Shown: positions 11,177 through 20,499 of the stretch, piece after piece
How the letters are laid out: each line of letters begins with the position of its first letter
Numbering within the stretch: the stretch's first letter is position 1
Source of the DNA: Galbula dea
Lineage: Eukaryota; Chordata; Aves; Piciformes; Galbulidae
Length of the DNA: 64,000 bases
Assembly (NCBI GenBank): GCA_013399015.1
Contig: VWZX01008950.1
Location: forward strand, 1-64,000
Direction: 5' to 3'
Translations under genes and position numbers: made by a program
Notes under the pieces: generated by a model
The model's input: the letters and a program-made list of their open reading frames with translations, nothing else
What the model was told of the DNA's origin: nothing
Database searches by the model: none

Positions 11177-11771
11177 AGTACCTCATTTCGCGCACATGGA
11201 GCCCTGGGCAGCCGGGGGCCTTAAATCATCTTGTCCGGGAGCTGCTCTATGCTGATGACGCTGCCCTTGTTGCACACACAGAAACAGCTCTGCAGCTTTT
11301 AACAGCCTGCTTTGCAGACGCTGCCGAGCTCTTTGGGCTGGAAGTCAGCTTAAAGAAGACAGAAGTTCTCTATCAACCGGCACCTCAGGAAGTCTTCCAT
11401 CTTCCCCATATCACCATTGGTGAATCAGAGCTCATATCAGTTCAGCAGTTTAATTACCAAGGTAGCCTCATCTCCTTGGATGGCAAGATTGACGGAGAGA
11501 TAGACAACAGGTTAGCAAAGGCATATAGTGCTTTCGGAAAGCTTCATAAAAGAGTTTGGCGAAATAAACACCTGAAGAAAGGTACAAAGATCAGAGTTTA
11601 CAGAGCNACCTTGCAGACACCATCTAAGGAGTCTTTCTGCTGTGCCTTTTGCAAGCGGTCATGCCTATCTCGTATTGGTCTTTTTAGCCACCAACGCGCT
11701 TGCAACAAACGTGGGTAGAGCCCTTCCCAAATCTTTGTTCGCGAAGCCTAGCCATGATGAGTACCTCATTT
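11177..11771 (+). mobile_element. RTE-like LINE, internally deleted, 12-bp target duplication
   Basis: The direct repeat agtacctcattt occurs at 11177-11188 and 11760-11771, bounding an element at 11189-11759. Inside is one open frame with a reverse-transcriptase active-site motif, ending in a Cys/His finger, then a ~40-bp 3' end closing with 'gccatgatg'. Tandem ATG/TGA-type tails and variable-length target duplications are usual for RTE elements. Compared with what the coding order implies, a large piece between the RT C-terminal region and the finger is missing, as is the whole 5' part including the endonuclease. The family may be AviRTE; that is recollection, not a search. The last ~100 bp match the element at 29365-30146. 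One ambiguous base (N) is at 11607. Confidence 0.85.
11191..11718 (+). pseudogene. RTE-like reverse transcriptase fragment fused in frame to its C-terminal zinc finger
   Basis: One frame is open from 11191 to the TAG at 11716-11718 (about 175 codons, no upstream start). It encodes the catalytic motif 'ELLYADDAALVAHTE' with tyr-ala-asp-asp at 11248-11259. Next come the typical downstream blocks 'FGLEVSLKKTEVLY', 'NYQGSLISLDGKIDGEIDNR' and 'KLHKRVWRNKHLKKGTKIRV'. The frame then jumps to a finger of pattern C-x2-C-x12-H-x3-C, with 'SRIGLFSHQRAC' at its end. In complete relatives a long stretch separates these parts, so the element is deleted internally, and the join stays in frame. Endonuclease and most RT motifs are absent; it cannot be autonomous. 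Confidence 0.8.
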
Positions 11772-13703
11772 AAAGGTTAACTTGAAAATGAGCAGATTTT
11801 TTTCATTAAAAGTACAGTGCTTGGAATTGACTTGCTAATTAAGGTATTAAGAGGCCAACGTCACTGTAGTATGATATTTCTATACTTGACACACAAGCTC
11901 TGTATTCAACACGTCTGATGATAGTGTGTGTGGGTTGTAATAGCAAACTTATATCTCCCAGTCAGTCTGAATTCAAGAGAGAGATTTATTTCTAAATCCA
12001 CTTCTCTTGCTTTGTTTTTTAATCTTTCTCTTCTAAGTTTTCTCCAAATGTTCCTTCTTACACCTCATGCCTTCATGCTCTCAGAGATATAAGAGCAGCT
12101 GTAGCTGTAGACATGAGCCTTGCCTCCAAAAACATCATGTGTCCTTTTGTTCTTTTATCTTAAGTGAAGGTTTGAGGGAGACCTTGCTTTTATAGCTAGC
12201 TGCACCCAGTCCTGAGGGCTACCTTATCAACTGCTAAAGGAACTGCAGCAAGAAAGGCAGCATGTTCCAGCCACATTTTGTGAAGAAAGCAGGACATTTT
12301 AACCAGCAATTCCCTAACTACTCCTTAGGTGCTGGTAAATCCTCTCTTTACAAACAAAATATATGATGACATATGAAGGAGGTGTTGTGAGGAAGCAAGG
12401 TTACACAGAGTGAAAAAAAGGTTACTTCTTTACACCAAAAAATTGCCCTGGTTCTTTAGTTTCTGTACTTTTATGAGGTTTTCATCTGGGAAACCTGTAT
12501 TTCTTCTAATGACTAGTCCTGGCTTTTTGCTATGCCTCAGATTTTTTAATCTGAATCCTTGCACACATTTTTTAAACAACTGCAATATTTTTTCCCAGAG
12601 ACTGAAATGCTGTTTACCTCTAGGACACATGAAGCAAAGAATGAGAACTTTTGGAGAAAACTAAAAGTTGGTTAATTAACCACATACTGAAAGCTTTAAG
12701 AAGAGTGAAAAAAAGGAAACAGAGAGATCAGAAATACCAGACAAAAAACAGAGAGATCAGAAATACCAGACAAAAGAGTAAGACCTTTCTGTGGAGACCT
12801 TGTCAGAAGCTGTCTGCAGAGAAATTGAAGGATATAGCACTAAGTCATCACAGATCTAGGGACTTTTGCTTACGAGGGAAGACTGAAAGAATTGGGGTAA
12901 TTTCTGGAGAAAGCACGATGAAAAAGATGATAATTCATAAATATCTTCTGCTTCAAGGAGGAGAAATTAACTGTTCTTGTCTCATCTCCAGTAATAGTAT
13001 AAATCCTTCACACTTCTTTATAAACATGATTATTTGTACAACCGTTTCTAATGGCAAGTAAGCATTAGCACATGCTGCAACAGAGATCTGGAATATATAT
13101 TATCACAAGCTTTTAAGAATACTATGCATACACAGCATATAGCTGATCCTGCTTTGTGGTGACTGAACTTTTAAAAACATTTCCAGATGTTTTTTCTCCT
13201 GTACTATGCTTTCATCCATTCTAAATTTTATAGCATTCAAAGAAGCAGAAATGTGCTATCTGCTAGTGTAATTTGAAGGATTATGCCAGAATCTAATTTT
13301 TACCTTAGACAATGGATATTACAAATTGAGTAGGTTATGGTTGTAGCTGGAGATCAGATTTAATTTCACTTTACCATGACAGTTAGCAAAACAGAAGGAG
13401 AAATAGATCCTCTATCAACTTGTTCCTTGTAATGCTCTGCAATGCTAAAATAATCCTTTAAATCTGAATTTATATCACTGGAATATGTTAATGCATCAGT
13501 CCTGAAAAAAAAAAAAATTGATATTGGTAGTAAATGTTAATAATTTTTCCCCCATATAATAACACTACTTTGTCTTGTTAGGTTCTTGTTAGGTTTTTCA
13601 CTAACTTGCGTAGAAGTATTTACCTGGGAAAAAATACTGAAGCAAAATACTATAGGAAAAAGAAAACTGCTGCAAGCTGTTAAGTACATTTATTACCACT
13701 ATT
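11772..13703. other. Unassigned DNA with one tandem duplication
   Basis: No gene is recognised. The 136-codon frame at 12651-13061 spans the 29-bp duplication and has no family motif; its charged, repetitive middle follows from the duplication itself. Confidence 0.5.
12717..12774. repeat. 29-bp perfect tandem duplication
   Basis: A unit running from aaacagagag to accagacaaa occurs twice head-to-tail (12717-12745, 12746-12774) without differences. This suggests a recent slippage or duplication event. Confidence 0.9.
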
Positions 13704-13969
13704 ACAACTGTCCTGGTTTGGGTTAAAACAGAACTAATTCTGTTCAGTAATTTTCCTTTTTAGCTGAAGCTCCTCTAAGAAACTGCACTTTCTGAAACTA
13801 GCAGCATGTTTTTACAGACACTGCCAGCTTCTAGCAATGATAAGGGCTAATGTTTAGATTTACTGCCAGGGATTGGTATGCAGAGCAAGGTCACTGCTAA
13901 ATCTTGTGTCTCCTGTTGGGGGGTGCAGGGTAAAGGCTGCACCTTCAGGGAGGAGCAGACAGGGCAGAC

Positions 13970-14551
13970 GACCCTAAACTGACCAACTAAAGTATTCCAT
14001 CCCATATACGTCATATTCGATATATAAGCTGGCAGTCAGTCCCCCCTTGCTAGATCTTTCTTGGATATTCCTTTGATTTTTCTTTGATCTTTCCTTGTTG
14101 GATTTCTCTTGGGGGATTCTGATTCCCGATTTCCCTTGTGAGATTTCCCTTTCCTGACTCATGGATTGCTGGATTGTTTTCCTGTGCTTCGGTGATCCCT
14201 AAGTTCCTGCATCCAGTACCAGGATCCAGCCCCCNNNNNNNNNNNNNNNNNNNNNNNNNNNNNNNNNNNNNNNNNNNNNNNNNNNNGACCCTAAACTGAC
14301 CAACTAAAGTATTCCATCCCATATACGTCATATTCGATATATAAGCTGGCAGTCAGTCCCCCCTTGCTAGATCTTTCTTGGATATTCCTTTGATTTTTCT
14401 TTGATCTTTCCTTGTTGGATTTCTCTTGGGGGATTCTGATTCCCGATTTCCCTTGTGAGATTTCCCTTTCCTGACTCATGGATTGCTGGATTGTTTTCCT
14501 GTGCTTCGGTGATCCCTAAGTTCCTGCATCCAGTACCAGGATCCAGCCCCC
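13970..14551. repeat. Exact 265-bp direct repeat flanking an N gap (13970-14234 and 14287-14551)
   Basis: The block from 'gaccctaaactgaccaacta' to 'ccaggatccagccccc' appears twice, with no difference that I can see, on the two sides of the N run. The repeats end and start exactly at the gap, and the sister LTRs have this block once. This is the pattern of unmerged contig ends, i.e. an assembly error rather than biology. Confidence 0.85.
14235..14286. other. Assembly gap, 52 N
   Basis: A run of undetermined bases lies inside the LTR. The gap size is probably not real, since both flanks carry the same sequence. Confidence 0.98.
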
Positions 14552-14838
14552 TGAGCCGGACTCATCTGCTGCTGAGGCCTACTGCCACAGTATCAGTGGT
14601 GACGTAGTTACCATCGAGGGGGGGTTGGGTTCGGTATTGGGTTCTGTACATATTTGTATATATTTCATTTAACATTATTGTTATTATTAAAGTAGTTCTA
14701 GTTTTATTTTCCAATCCACAAGTCTCTCTGTCTCTCCCTTATCCCCTTTCCCTTCCTGTGAGGGAGGGCGAGGGGGGTAAGGGGGAAGCATCTGTCATTG
14801 GGTTGGTGGTCAGCCCAGCCTTGACCCTCGACAACAAC

Positions 14839-16141
14839 AGAGAACTTCTTCAAGAACAATCTCTCTCCCTAAAAGTACAATTTCTGTAACACTGCCAAGG
14901 ACCTTTATATCAAGGATGATCTGTTTTGAAAGTGAAGTGATGGCCGTGAAAGTTAATTCTTGACTGCAGAGGATAAAATTGGTACAGCCCCCTAACATAA
15001 TCAGTTCACTCATTTCAAAACAACTGTTTTCACCTGGAGCTAAATATTGGAATAGACATCATCTCCATAAAGCCTTTTTTATCCCACCGGTATAATAATA
15101 GAGGTGTTTTGGCAGATTCAAAGGATTCTTTTTCCTCATCAATCCACTGGAGATAGGAAGTGCACACATTTCATGGACAATTATCTGCTTGTAACTACTT
15201 TTAACCCCAATGTGGTATTTCTTTCAATTTACACTAACATGATAGCTGTGGTAGGTCAAACTGGATCATGTTCCATCATAGGAGATGTTATCCCATATAT
15301 CCTGCCACATTTGTTATAAAAGATAGGTGCTTACTATGTCAAGCAATAATTGAAGGAGTACTCAGTCTGTGTCAAGGTTAAGAAAGCAAAGAAGTTTCTA
15401 GTATTGCCTAGAAAAGAGAAATAGAGGATAGAAAAACCTTAAATTCAGGAACTCTAACAATTATATAAAGACTGTAGGGTTTTAGTTTTTTGTTTCTTTC
15501 AAACCTAGAATTTGGAAAAGAACAATTTATGTTACAGTAAACAAAATAAAGCAGTCTTCCTCTGGAGTACATACAGTTATCCTGCTACTTTCAAAGAAGA
15601 TTCCAAGCACTTGTGAGGGGACAAGATTTATCATTAGATTCATGCTCAATATCTCCTTTGCCCTAAATGCAACATGTATGTTAGTACAGAAGTTAGCTAT
15701 GAAGACCAACTTAAATTGTGTCAATGAAAGACAAAAAATAGTGTAACTTAGCACATTATAAAGTTTCCTAGTGGTTTTGTTTGGGTTTTGTGGAGTTTTT
15801 TGTTTGGGTTTTGTGGAGTTTTTCCCTCCCCCAGTCCTAGCAAAAGACAATGTTTGAGACAAAATTTGACATACATGGAAATACGAATGTTGTAGTCAGA
15901 AGAGAAAGATTATGGACTGAAAATTATAAGCGTAACACTTAAATTGCTTTTTAAATAACTTATATTGTTATTTTCAAATTCAAATTTCTTTTTTTGACAC
16001 ATTTAGCTTTCATTTTACAATATAAAATATTTAGAACTACAAGTAGTTGGAAAACTGGACACAACTGACTAAGTATCAGACCATAGTCTGCTTTCTAGGA
16101 CAGACATTCATTCAATCTAACCTTTTAAACTAGCACATTTT
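14839..16141. other. Unassigned DNA with one tandem duplication
   Basis: There is no gene. A 23-bp G/T-rich unit occurs about twice at 15775-15823. The 111-codon minus-strand frame at 15527-15862 runs through that repeat and has no recognised domain. Confidence 0.5.
15775..15823. repeat. 23-bp tandem repeat, two copies
   Basis: 'tttgtttgggttttgtggag' plus three bases repeats at a 23-bp step. It is a simple G/T-rich duplication. Confidence 0.85.
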
Positions 16142-16216
16142 TGCCACCCAACGTGGGGCTTGAACCCACGACCCTGAGATTAAGAGTCTCATGCTCGCGG
16201 ACTGAGCAGATTAGAA
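16142..16216 (-). pseudogene. tRNA-Lys(CTT)-like sequence
   Basis: Read on the minus strand, it folds as a tRNA. The D stem is gctc/gagc, the anticodon stem tgaga/tctca holds the loop ctcttaa (anticodon CTT), and the T stem gtggg/cccac holds the loop ttcaagc. An acceptor-like end gttgggt precedes 'ggca'. From the D stem to the T arm it matches animal tRNA-Lys-CTT closely, including the box B motif ggttcaagcc. The 5' acceptor strand (ttctaat) is diverged and would rely on G-U pairs and one mismatch, and the D loop is one base short. It is therefore more likely tRNA-derived than a working gene. Its join to an LTR supports that. Confidence 0.6.
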
Positions 16217-16561
16217 GCTAGCAGGTCCACAACAGAATCTCAATACAAGAGAGATTATAAATCAAAATTACAGTTTAATAAAGGATAAGAAAATAAACAA
16301 TAGAATGAGTAGAGTAAAGCTTAGTTTAAAACAGGACTAGTAACCCAGCACCCTGGGGCACAGGGGATAATGGTGCTATAAGCCCCTATGCCCAAGCTCC
16401 ATGTGCTTCCCCTCCCCCTGAGTCCCAAACAAAAGGAACCTGTCTGTGCTGCAGATGAAAAGTCACAGTCTAGATGAAGAGTAGGGGTCGAGAAGGAAGC
16501 TCGGGAAAAGGTAGGTCTCTGGAGAAAATTCCTGCGCTGGAGAGGGGCCCGGAGCACGAAG

Positions 16562-16595
16562 GGCTCCTGCAAGAGCTCCTGCAAGAGCTCCTGCA
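16562..16595. repeat. 12-bp unit repeated three times
   Basis: The unit gctcctgcaaga is repeated at a 12-bp step, the last copy ending in g. It lies in the transcribed leader part of the LTR at 16142-16922. Confidence 0.8.
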
Positions 16596-16922
16596 GTGTC
16601 TCGGTCCTCTTCCTCTGGCTCAGAGAGAGTTGTCTGCAGTGCCCCAAAGCCCGAGATTATATACCCCTCTCACAGCTTTGGCGGGAAAACCCAGCCCCTT
16701 GTAGAAGCAGTTCTTCAGGCTGGGTGTGAATGACTCTCCAGAGGGGAGGTATCACACCTCTCATCGCACACAATAGCTGAGCCTCTGGAAATGCTGACAG
16801 CCCCTTGCAAAACCGGTTCCTCAGACTGTTTATCGCACAAACCTCTTCAATACCCAGCCTGTAGCCCCAGGCTTGTAAGGCTGACTTAGATTGGTATAGA
16901 ATACACAGCTAAAACCAGGACA

Positions 16923-18238
16923 ATGTAAAAGCTTTCAATACCTAGGAAAAGGATAGAAATGGAAGCAGAGAGGGTGATGGATTAGCTAAGTCCATAATGA
17001 ATGCATATATTGCATATTACAGTACACTGGCTTGGCTTTTGCTTTCCAGGACAAATGTTATTCTAGCATCTGCAGTTATGAATTCAACTAAGCACGTGGA
17101 AATTGTAGAACAAGTTTCAAGTTGCTCACTATTTCACCATTTTCCCTGATGGTGCAATCCTATGATCTTAATTTGGCAAACATAATTTCACTGTGATTGT
17201 TGTTCATATGCTGTTTGATTACTATTAATCAAGCTTAATTTATATGAATGGTTTTCACTAGGATTCGGCAAACATAACAGCCTTTCTGCTGCTTACAATT
17301 TTATGGAAGAAAGAATGGGGGAAAAAGGTAAAAAGAATACAGAAGTTATTTTGCTTAAAGTCACAACAGTTACATGTTCTTAAGATCATACATCTCAAAG
17401 GCGTTACCCGTTATTTTAATCATTAATTTTTAACTGCATAGAAAACAAGGGACATAACAAAGATACAAGAATGCAGAACTGTTTTGCAAGACAATAATTT
17501 TTAGGAAAGCTATTAAAGAAATAATATAAGATTATTAAATCCAAATATTTCCTCTGGTTCAGCTTGACCTTGAGCTGCAGATTGCTGAATGCTGTAACAG
17601 AATACCACATAAGTATCTTTTCACTATCTGCTAAAAAGCATCACTGGAAACATGTTAAAGAATAAGATGAACTATATATAGTACAACTGTGCTTATGTTA
17701 AGAAATAAGAGGATGCATTATGTCATTGATCAAGCATAGTATCCCTTAAATTGTATCTGCAAATTATCTGTATAATTTTTGCTTAGGGACTTTTTTTTGG
17801 TACAAATATTTTCTTAGAAAAAGCATTTTTACTTAAGGACCTCATATCAGATGACCTGTGTTTCAGCTTTATGTTTAGTCAAACAACTCACCATAGTAGA
17901 CTAACTGAGAATTGTAAGATGACTCCCACGAGTAAAGTAAAGAGAAGGATTTTCTTGCTCTAAAGTTGTTTTCACTTAATTTGCAGAAAAAGGATAATGT
18001 TGCCTTTTTAATGAGAAAAAAGTGTCCTCAGAAAAGGAAAACTTCAAAAATTGTCATTCACTACTTTTAATGAAAAACTGTGGACAACCCCTCCCCTGCA
18101 GCCCAATCTCTATATGGCTTTAATATGATCTAAGAAGAAAGAAAAGTGCATTCACAACTTACAGTTGCCCTAAAGAGTCTCACTGAATACTGTAAATATT
18201 TTCTGCTGATCAGATACTAATAAAAGCTGATTGACGAG
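16923..18238. other. Unassigned AT-rich DNA
   Basis: No gene or repeat is recognised. Confidence 0.55.
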
Positions 18239-18967
18239 TATCCTAGTTTGGGTTAGAACAGAACTAATTCTGTTCAGTGATTTTATTTTTTAGTTTAAGC
18301 TCCTCTGTGAAACTGCACTTTCTAAACCAAAAACATGTTGTTGCAGACACTGCCAGCTTCTAGCAGTGGTAAGGCCTAATGTTTAGATTATACTGCCAGG
18401 GATTGGTATGCAAAGCAAGGTCACTGCTGAATCTTGTGTCTCACGTTGAGGAGTGCAGAGTAAATGCTGCACCTTCAGGGAGGAGCAGACAGGGCAGACG
18501 ACCCTAAACTGACCAATTAAAGTATTCCATCCCATATATGTCATATTCGATATATAAACTGGGCATCAGTTCCCCCTTGCTAGATTGCTACACTATTCTC
18601 CCTTGCAAGATTGTTCTTCCTTTCTGGTCTTCCTTTTCTCCTGTGCTTTGGTGATCTCCAAGTTGCTGCATCCAGTACCAGGATCCAGCCCCTGAACCTG
18701 ACTCTCATCTGCTGCTGAGGCCTACTGCTGCAGTATCAGTGGTGACGTAGTTACCATCAAGGCGGGGTTGGGTTTGGTATTGGCTTCTGTACATATTTGT
18801 ATATATTTCGTTTAACATTATTATTAAAGTAGTTTTAGTTTTATTTTCCAATCCATAAGTCTCTCTGTCTCTCTTATCCCCTTTCCCTTCCTGTAGAGGA
18901 GGAAAAAGGGGATAACAGGGAGCATCTGTCATAGGGTTGGTGGTCAGCTGAGCCTCAACCTTCGATA
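18239..18967 (+). mobile_element. LTR, family A
   Basis: It runs from 'tatcctagtttgggttagaa' to 'cttcgata', and carries the family A palindrome (18256-18275, one mismatch), TATA box (18551-18557), 'catccagtaccaggatccag', 'cttctgtacatatttgtata' and the A/T-rich poly(A)-signal zone. No second LTR or internal region follows, so it is taken as a solo LTR. Unlike its sisters, I find no matching 5-bp duplication (acgag on the left, gcttt on the right). It may have lost it by mutation or be a recombinant between two insertions. Confidence 0.85.
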
Positions 18968-19082
18968 GCTTTTGTGTTTCTGCCCAGTTTATGTTGAATA
19001 TGATGTTGACAGTGACATTAATTATAACGTCAGTTAGTATGCAGAACCAGATATAGAGGCTATAAACCATTTGTTAAAACTT

Positions 19083-19231
19083 CACAGAATCACAGAACTG
19101 TTAAGGTTGGAAGGGACCTCTCAAGATCATCTGATCTAACTTGTTGCTTAAGCAGGAGACTTAGGATTTTATCTCGTCCTGTTATAATTTGATCTCAGAG
19201 GTCTATTCCAACTACAGTGATTTTATGAATT
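19083..19231. mobile_element. Two short CR1 3' ends facing outward
   Basis: 19083 to about 19160 is the CR1 tail on the minus strand ('cacagaatcacagaactg', then 'ttggaagggacctctcaag', then 'ttgcttaagcagg'). About 19171-19231 is a CR1 tail on the plus strand ('gatctcagaggtctattcca' then 'agtgattttatgaat'). Their truncated 5' ends meet in the middle with almost no sequence between them. The same arrangement on a larger scale is at 55244-56647. Confidence 0.75.
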
Positions 19232-19932
19232 TACCATTAGAATAGCAGTGGGAGACATCATTAAGACCATTTAAGTTTTCTAGTCAAGTTAATACATCCA
19301 TGATAATAAAATATTTTCCTGAATCAAAGTAAAAGTCAAAACTTCCAAGATAATTTTTGTCTTAAAACTTTGAGTTGGAGTCACTTGGGGCATTTTTTTC
19401 TTGATAAATTGGTGTTTCTTCTGATTGTCTTAAAAAAAATTAATGCAGCAAACAGCAAAATGAAATGTCTTCTGGAAAAAAAATAAATCCAATTTCTCAG
19501 TCTGAAACTCTTGTAACTGCTTGGTTTTTTCCAGTTCAACACCCTTAAAAATTAAAGCAATGTTGACTCTAGAGATCAGTTAAAACAGATGTGTTTTAGT
19601 ACTTTTGGTTTCAATTATTCCATTTTAGGGGTAAGAATCAAATATTTCTTGCAGAATTTTAGTATCAATAGATACTCCATCGTTGATCATGGTACAGTCC
19701 TGTGTCCATTCCAGAGTGGTGCCATTGAAAAGTGAAATGAGGCAGGTGAGTCTCAATAAAAATTTTCAGGGCTAAGAGTGTTACTAAACCACAGAAATTT
19801 ATGCACTCTAATCTTGATTTGCCAGAAACAAATGGCATAATTAATTTGTTTATATATTGAAAAAATCAGATCCTAGGTTACCCCAAGAAAAATAGTTTGT
19901 CTATGCTTCAAGACCACTGAGGAAAGCGTCAT
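19232..19932. other. Unassigned AT-rich DNA
   Basis: No gene or repeat is recognised. Confidence 0.55.
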
Positions 19933-20499
19933 TGTGATGGTTTGGGCCAGGCCTTTTTCCTGGTAACCAGCTTGTAACCAGGGAAGTGGTCAAGTTCCCA
20001 GTATTCCATATGTAACCCAGGGCATAAATAAGAAGGGGGAGAAGCCTTCGCTCTCTCTTCCCATCCGGTGGATCCGAGAATGCAGGTTCTCTGCTGTCAG
20101 TCTCGCCTGTGTGGAGAAGTTGGGCCTTGCAGGCCTTGTAGACCCTGGGAGGCAGCAGTTGCTGGCAATCTGTCGGTGTGACTCTGCTATGTTAAGGAGA
20201 GTTGCAAGATTTTGTTTTATCAGTTCTATCTTGGGTTTTGAGTGTACATACCTGTTTTAGTTTCCCTTTTCCCTTTTTTTCCCTTTCCCTTTGAGGAGTT
20301 CCCTCTACTATGTACATAGTATTCTAATTCTATATAACTGCTATATATGTAAATATATATACTTCTGATATAATTTGGGTTATTTCAGGCTCTTTAGTTT
20401 TTCTTGCAGTTTTTCTATTGCTCTGAGAGGGAAAGGGAGGGAGAAGGTTTTCACTGTGAGTTTGGGCATTTGGCAGGGAGCCATGTCCAAACCATCACA
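19933..20499 (+). mobile_element. Solo LTR with 13-bp inverted ends
   Basis: It begins tgtgatggtttgg and ends ccaaaccatcaca, exact inverted copies. Inside are 'cctggtaaccagcttgtaac', a TATA-like gcataaata (20022-20030), the 'cggtggatccgag' block, a long C/T tract (about 20265-20300) and an A/T-rich region. Its first ~320 bp match the minus-strand fragment at 1-316. I did not find a clean target duplication (left gtcat, right agcat differ at one or more positions). No internal retroviral sequence is attached. Confidence 0.85.
20022..20030 (+). promoter_or_regulatory. Probable LTR TATA box
   Basis: gcataaata lies about 90 bp into the LTR in a position matched by gtataaatac in the minus-strand copy at 211-220. 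A promoter role is inferred from position and composition only. Confidence 0.45.

Larger units (their letters stand above)
13709..14833 (+). mobile_element. Solo LTR, family A, with assembly gap; 5-bp target duplication
   Basis: It starts 'tgtcctggtttgggtt' and ends 'ccctcgaca', flanked by acaac on both sides (13704-13708 and 14834-14838). Contents match the family A LTR at 944: palindrome region near 13726-13745 with two mismatches, 'gggtgcagggtaaaggctgc', TATA box 14021-14027, 'catccagtaccaggatccag', 'ttctgtacatatttgtatat', and the poly(A)-signal region near 14680-14700. The apparent length of 1,125 bp is inflated by a 52-N gap and an exact duplicate of 265 bp. Removing gap and duplicate gives about 808 bp, close to the 753 bp and 729 bp of its sister copies at 944 and 18239. 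Confidence 0.88.
16142..16922 (-). mobile_element. LTR, minus strand, whose 3' end is a tRNA-Lys-like sequence
   Basis: On the minus strand it begins 'tgtcctggttttagctgtg' (16922 downward). It has a TATA box in 'ggtatataatctcgg' (plus 16657-16663), a leader with a 12-bp triplicated unit, an ATTAAA-type poly(A) signal in 'cctttattaaactg' (plus about 16268-16282), then a U5-like stretch that runs into a tRNA-Lys-like segment ending in 'ggca' at 16142. The first plus-strand 'tg' that could end the LTR outside the tRNA-like part is at 16308, so the simplest reading is that the tRNA-like segment is part of the unit. The candidate target bases (atttt, atgta) match poorly, so the left end is not proven. 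No retroviral genes. Confidence 0.65.

Noticed and set aside
12651..13061. 136-codon open frame
   Set aside because: It is created by a perfect 29-bp duplication in a non-coding context, with no domain and no splice or start context.
16142..16216. Working tRNA-Lys gene, or a retroviral primer-binding site
   Set aside because: The 5' acceptor strand pairs poorly and the D loop is short, so a working gene is unlikely. It is a whole tRNA in sense with the LTR rather than an 18-base complement, so it is not a primer-binding site.
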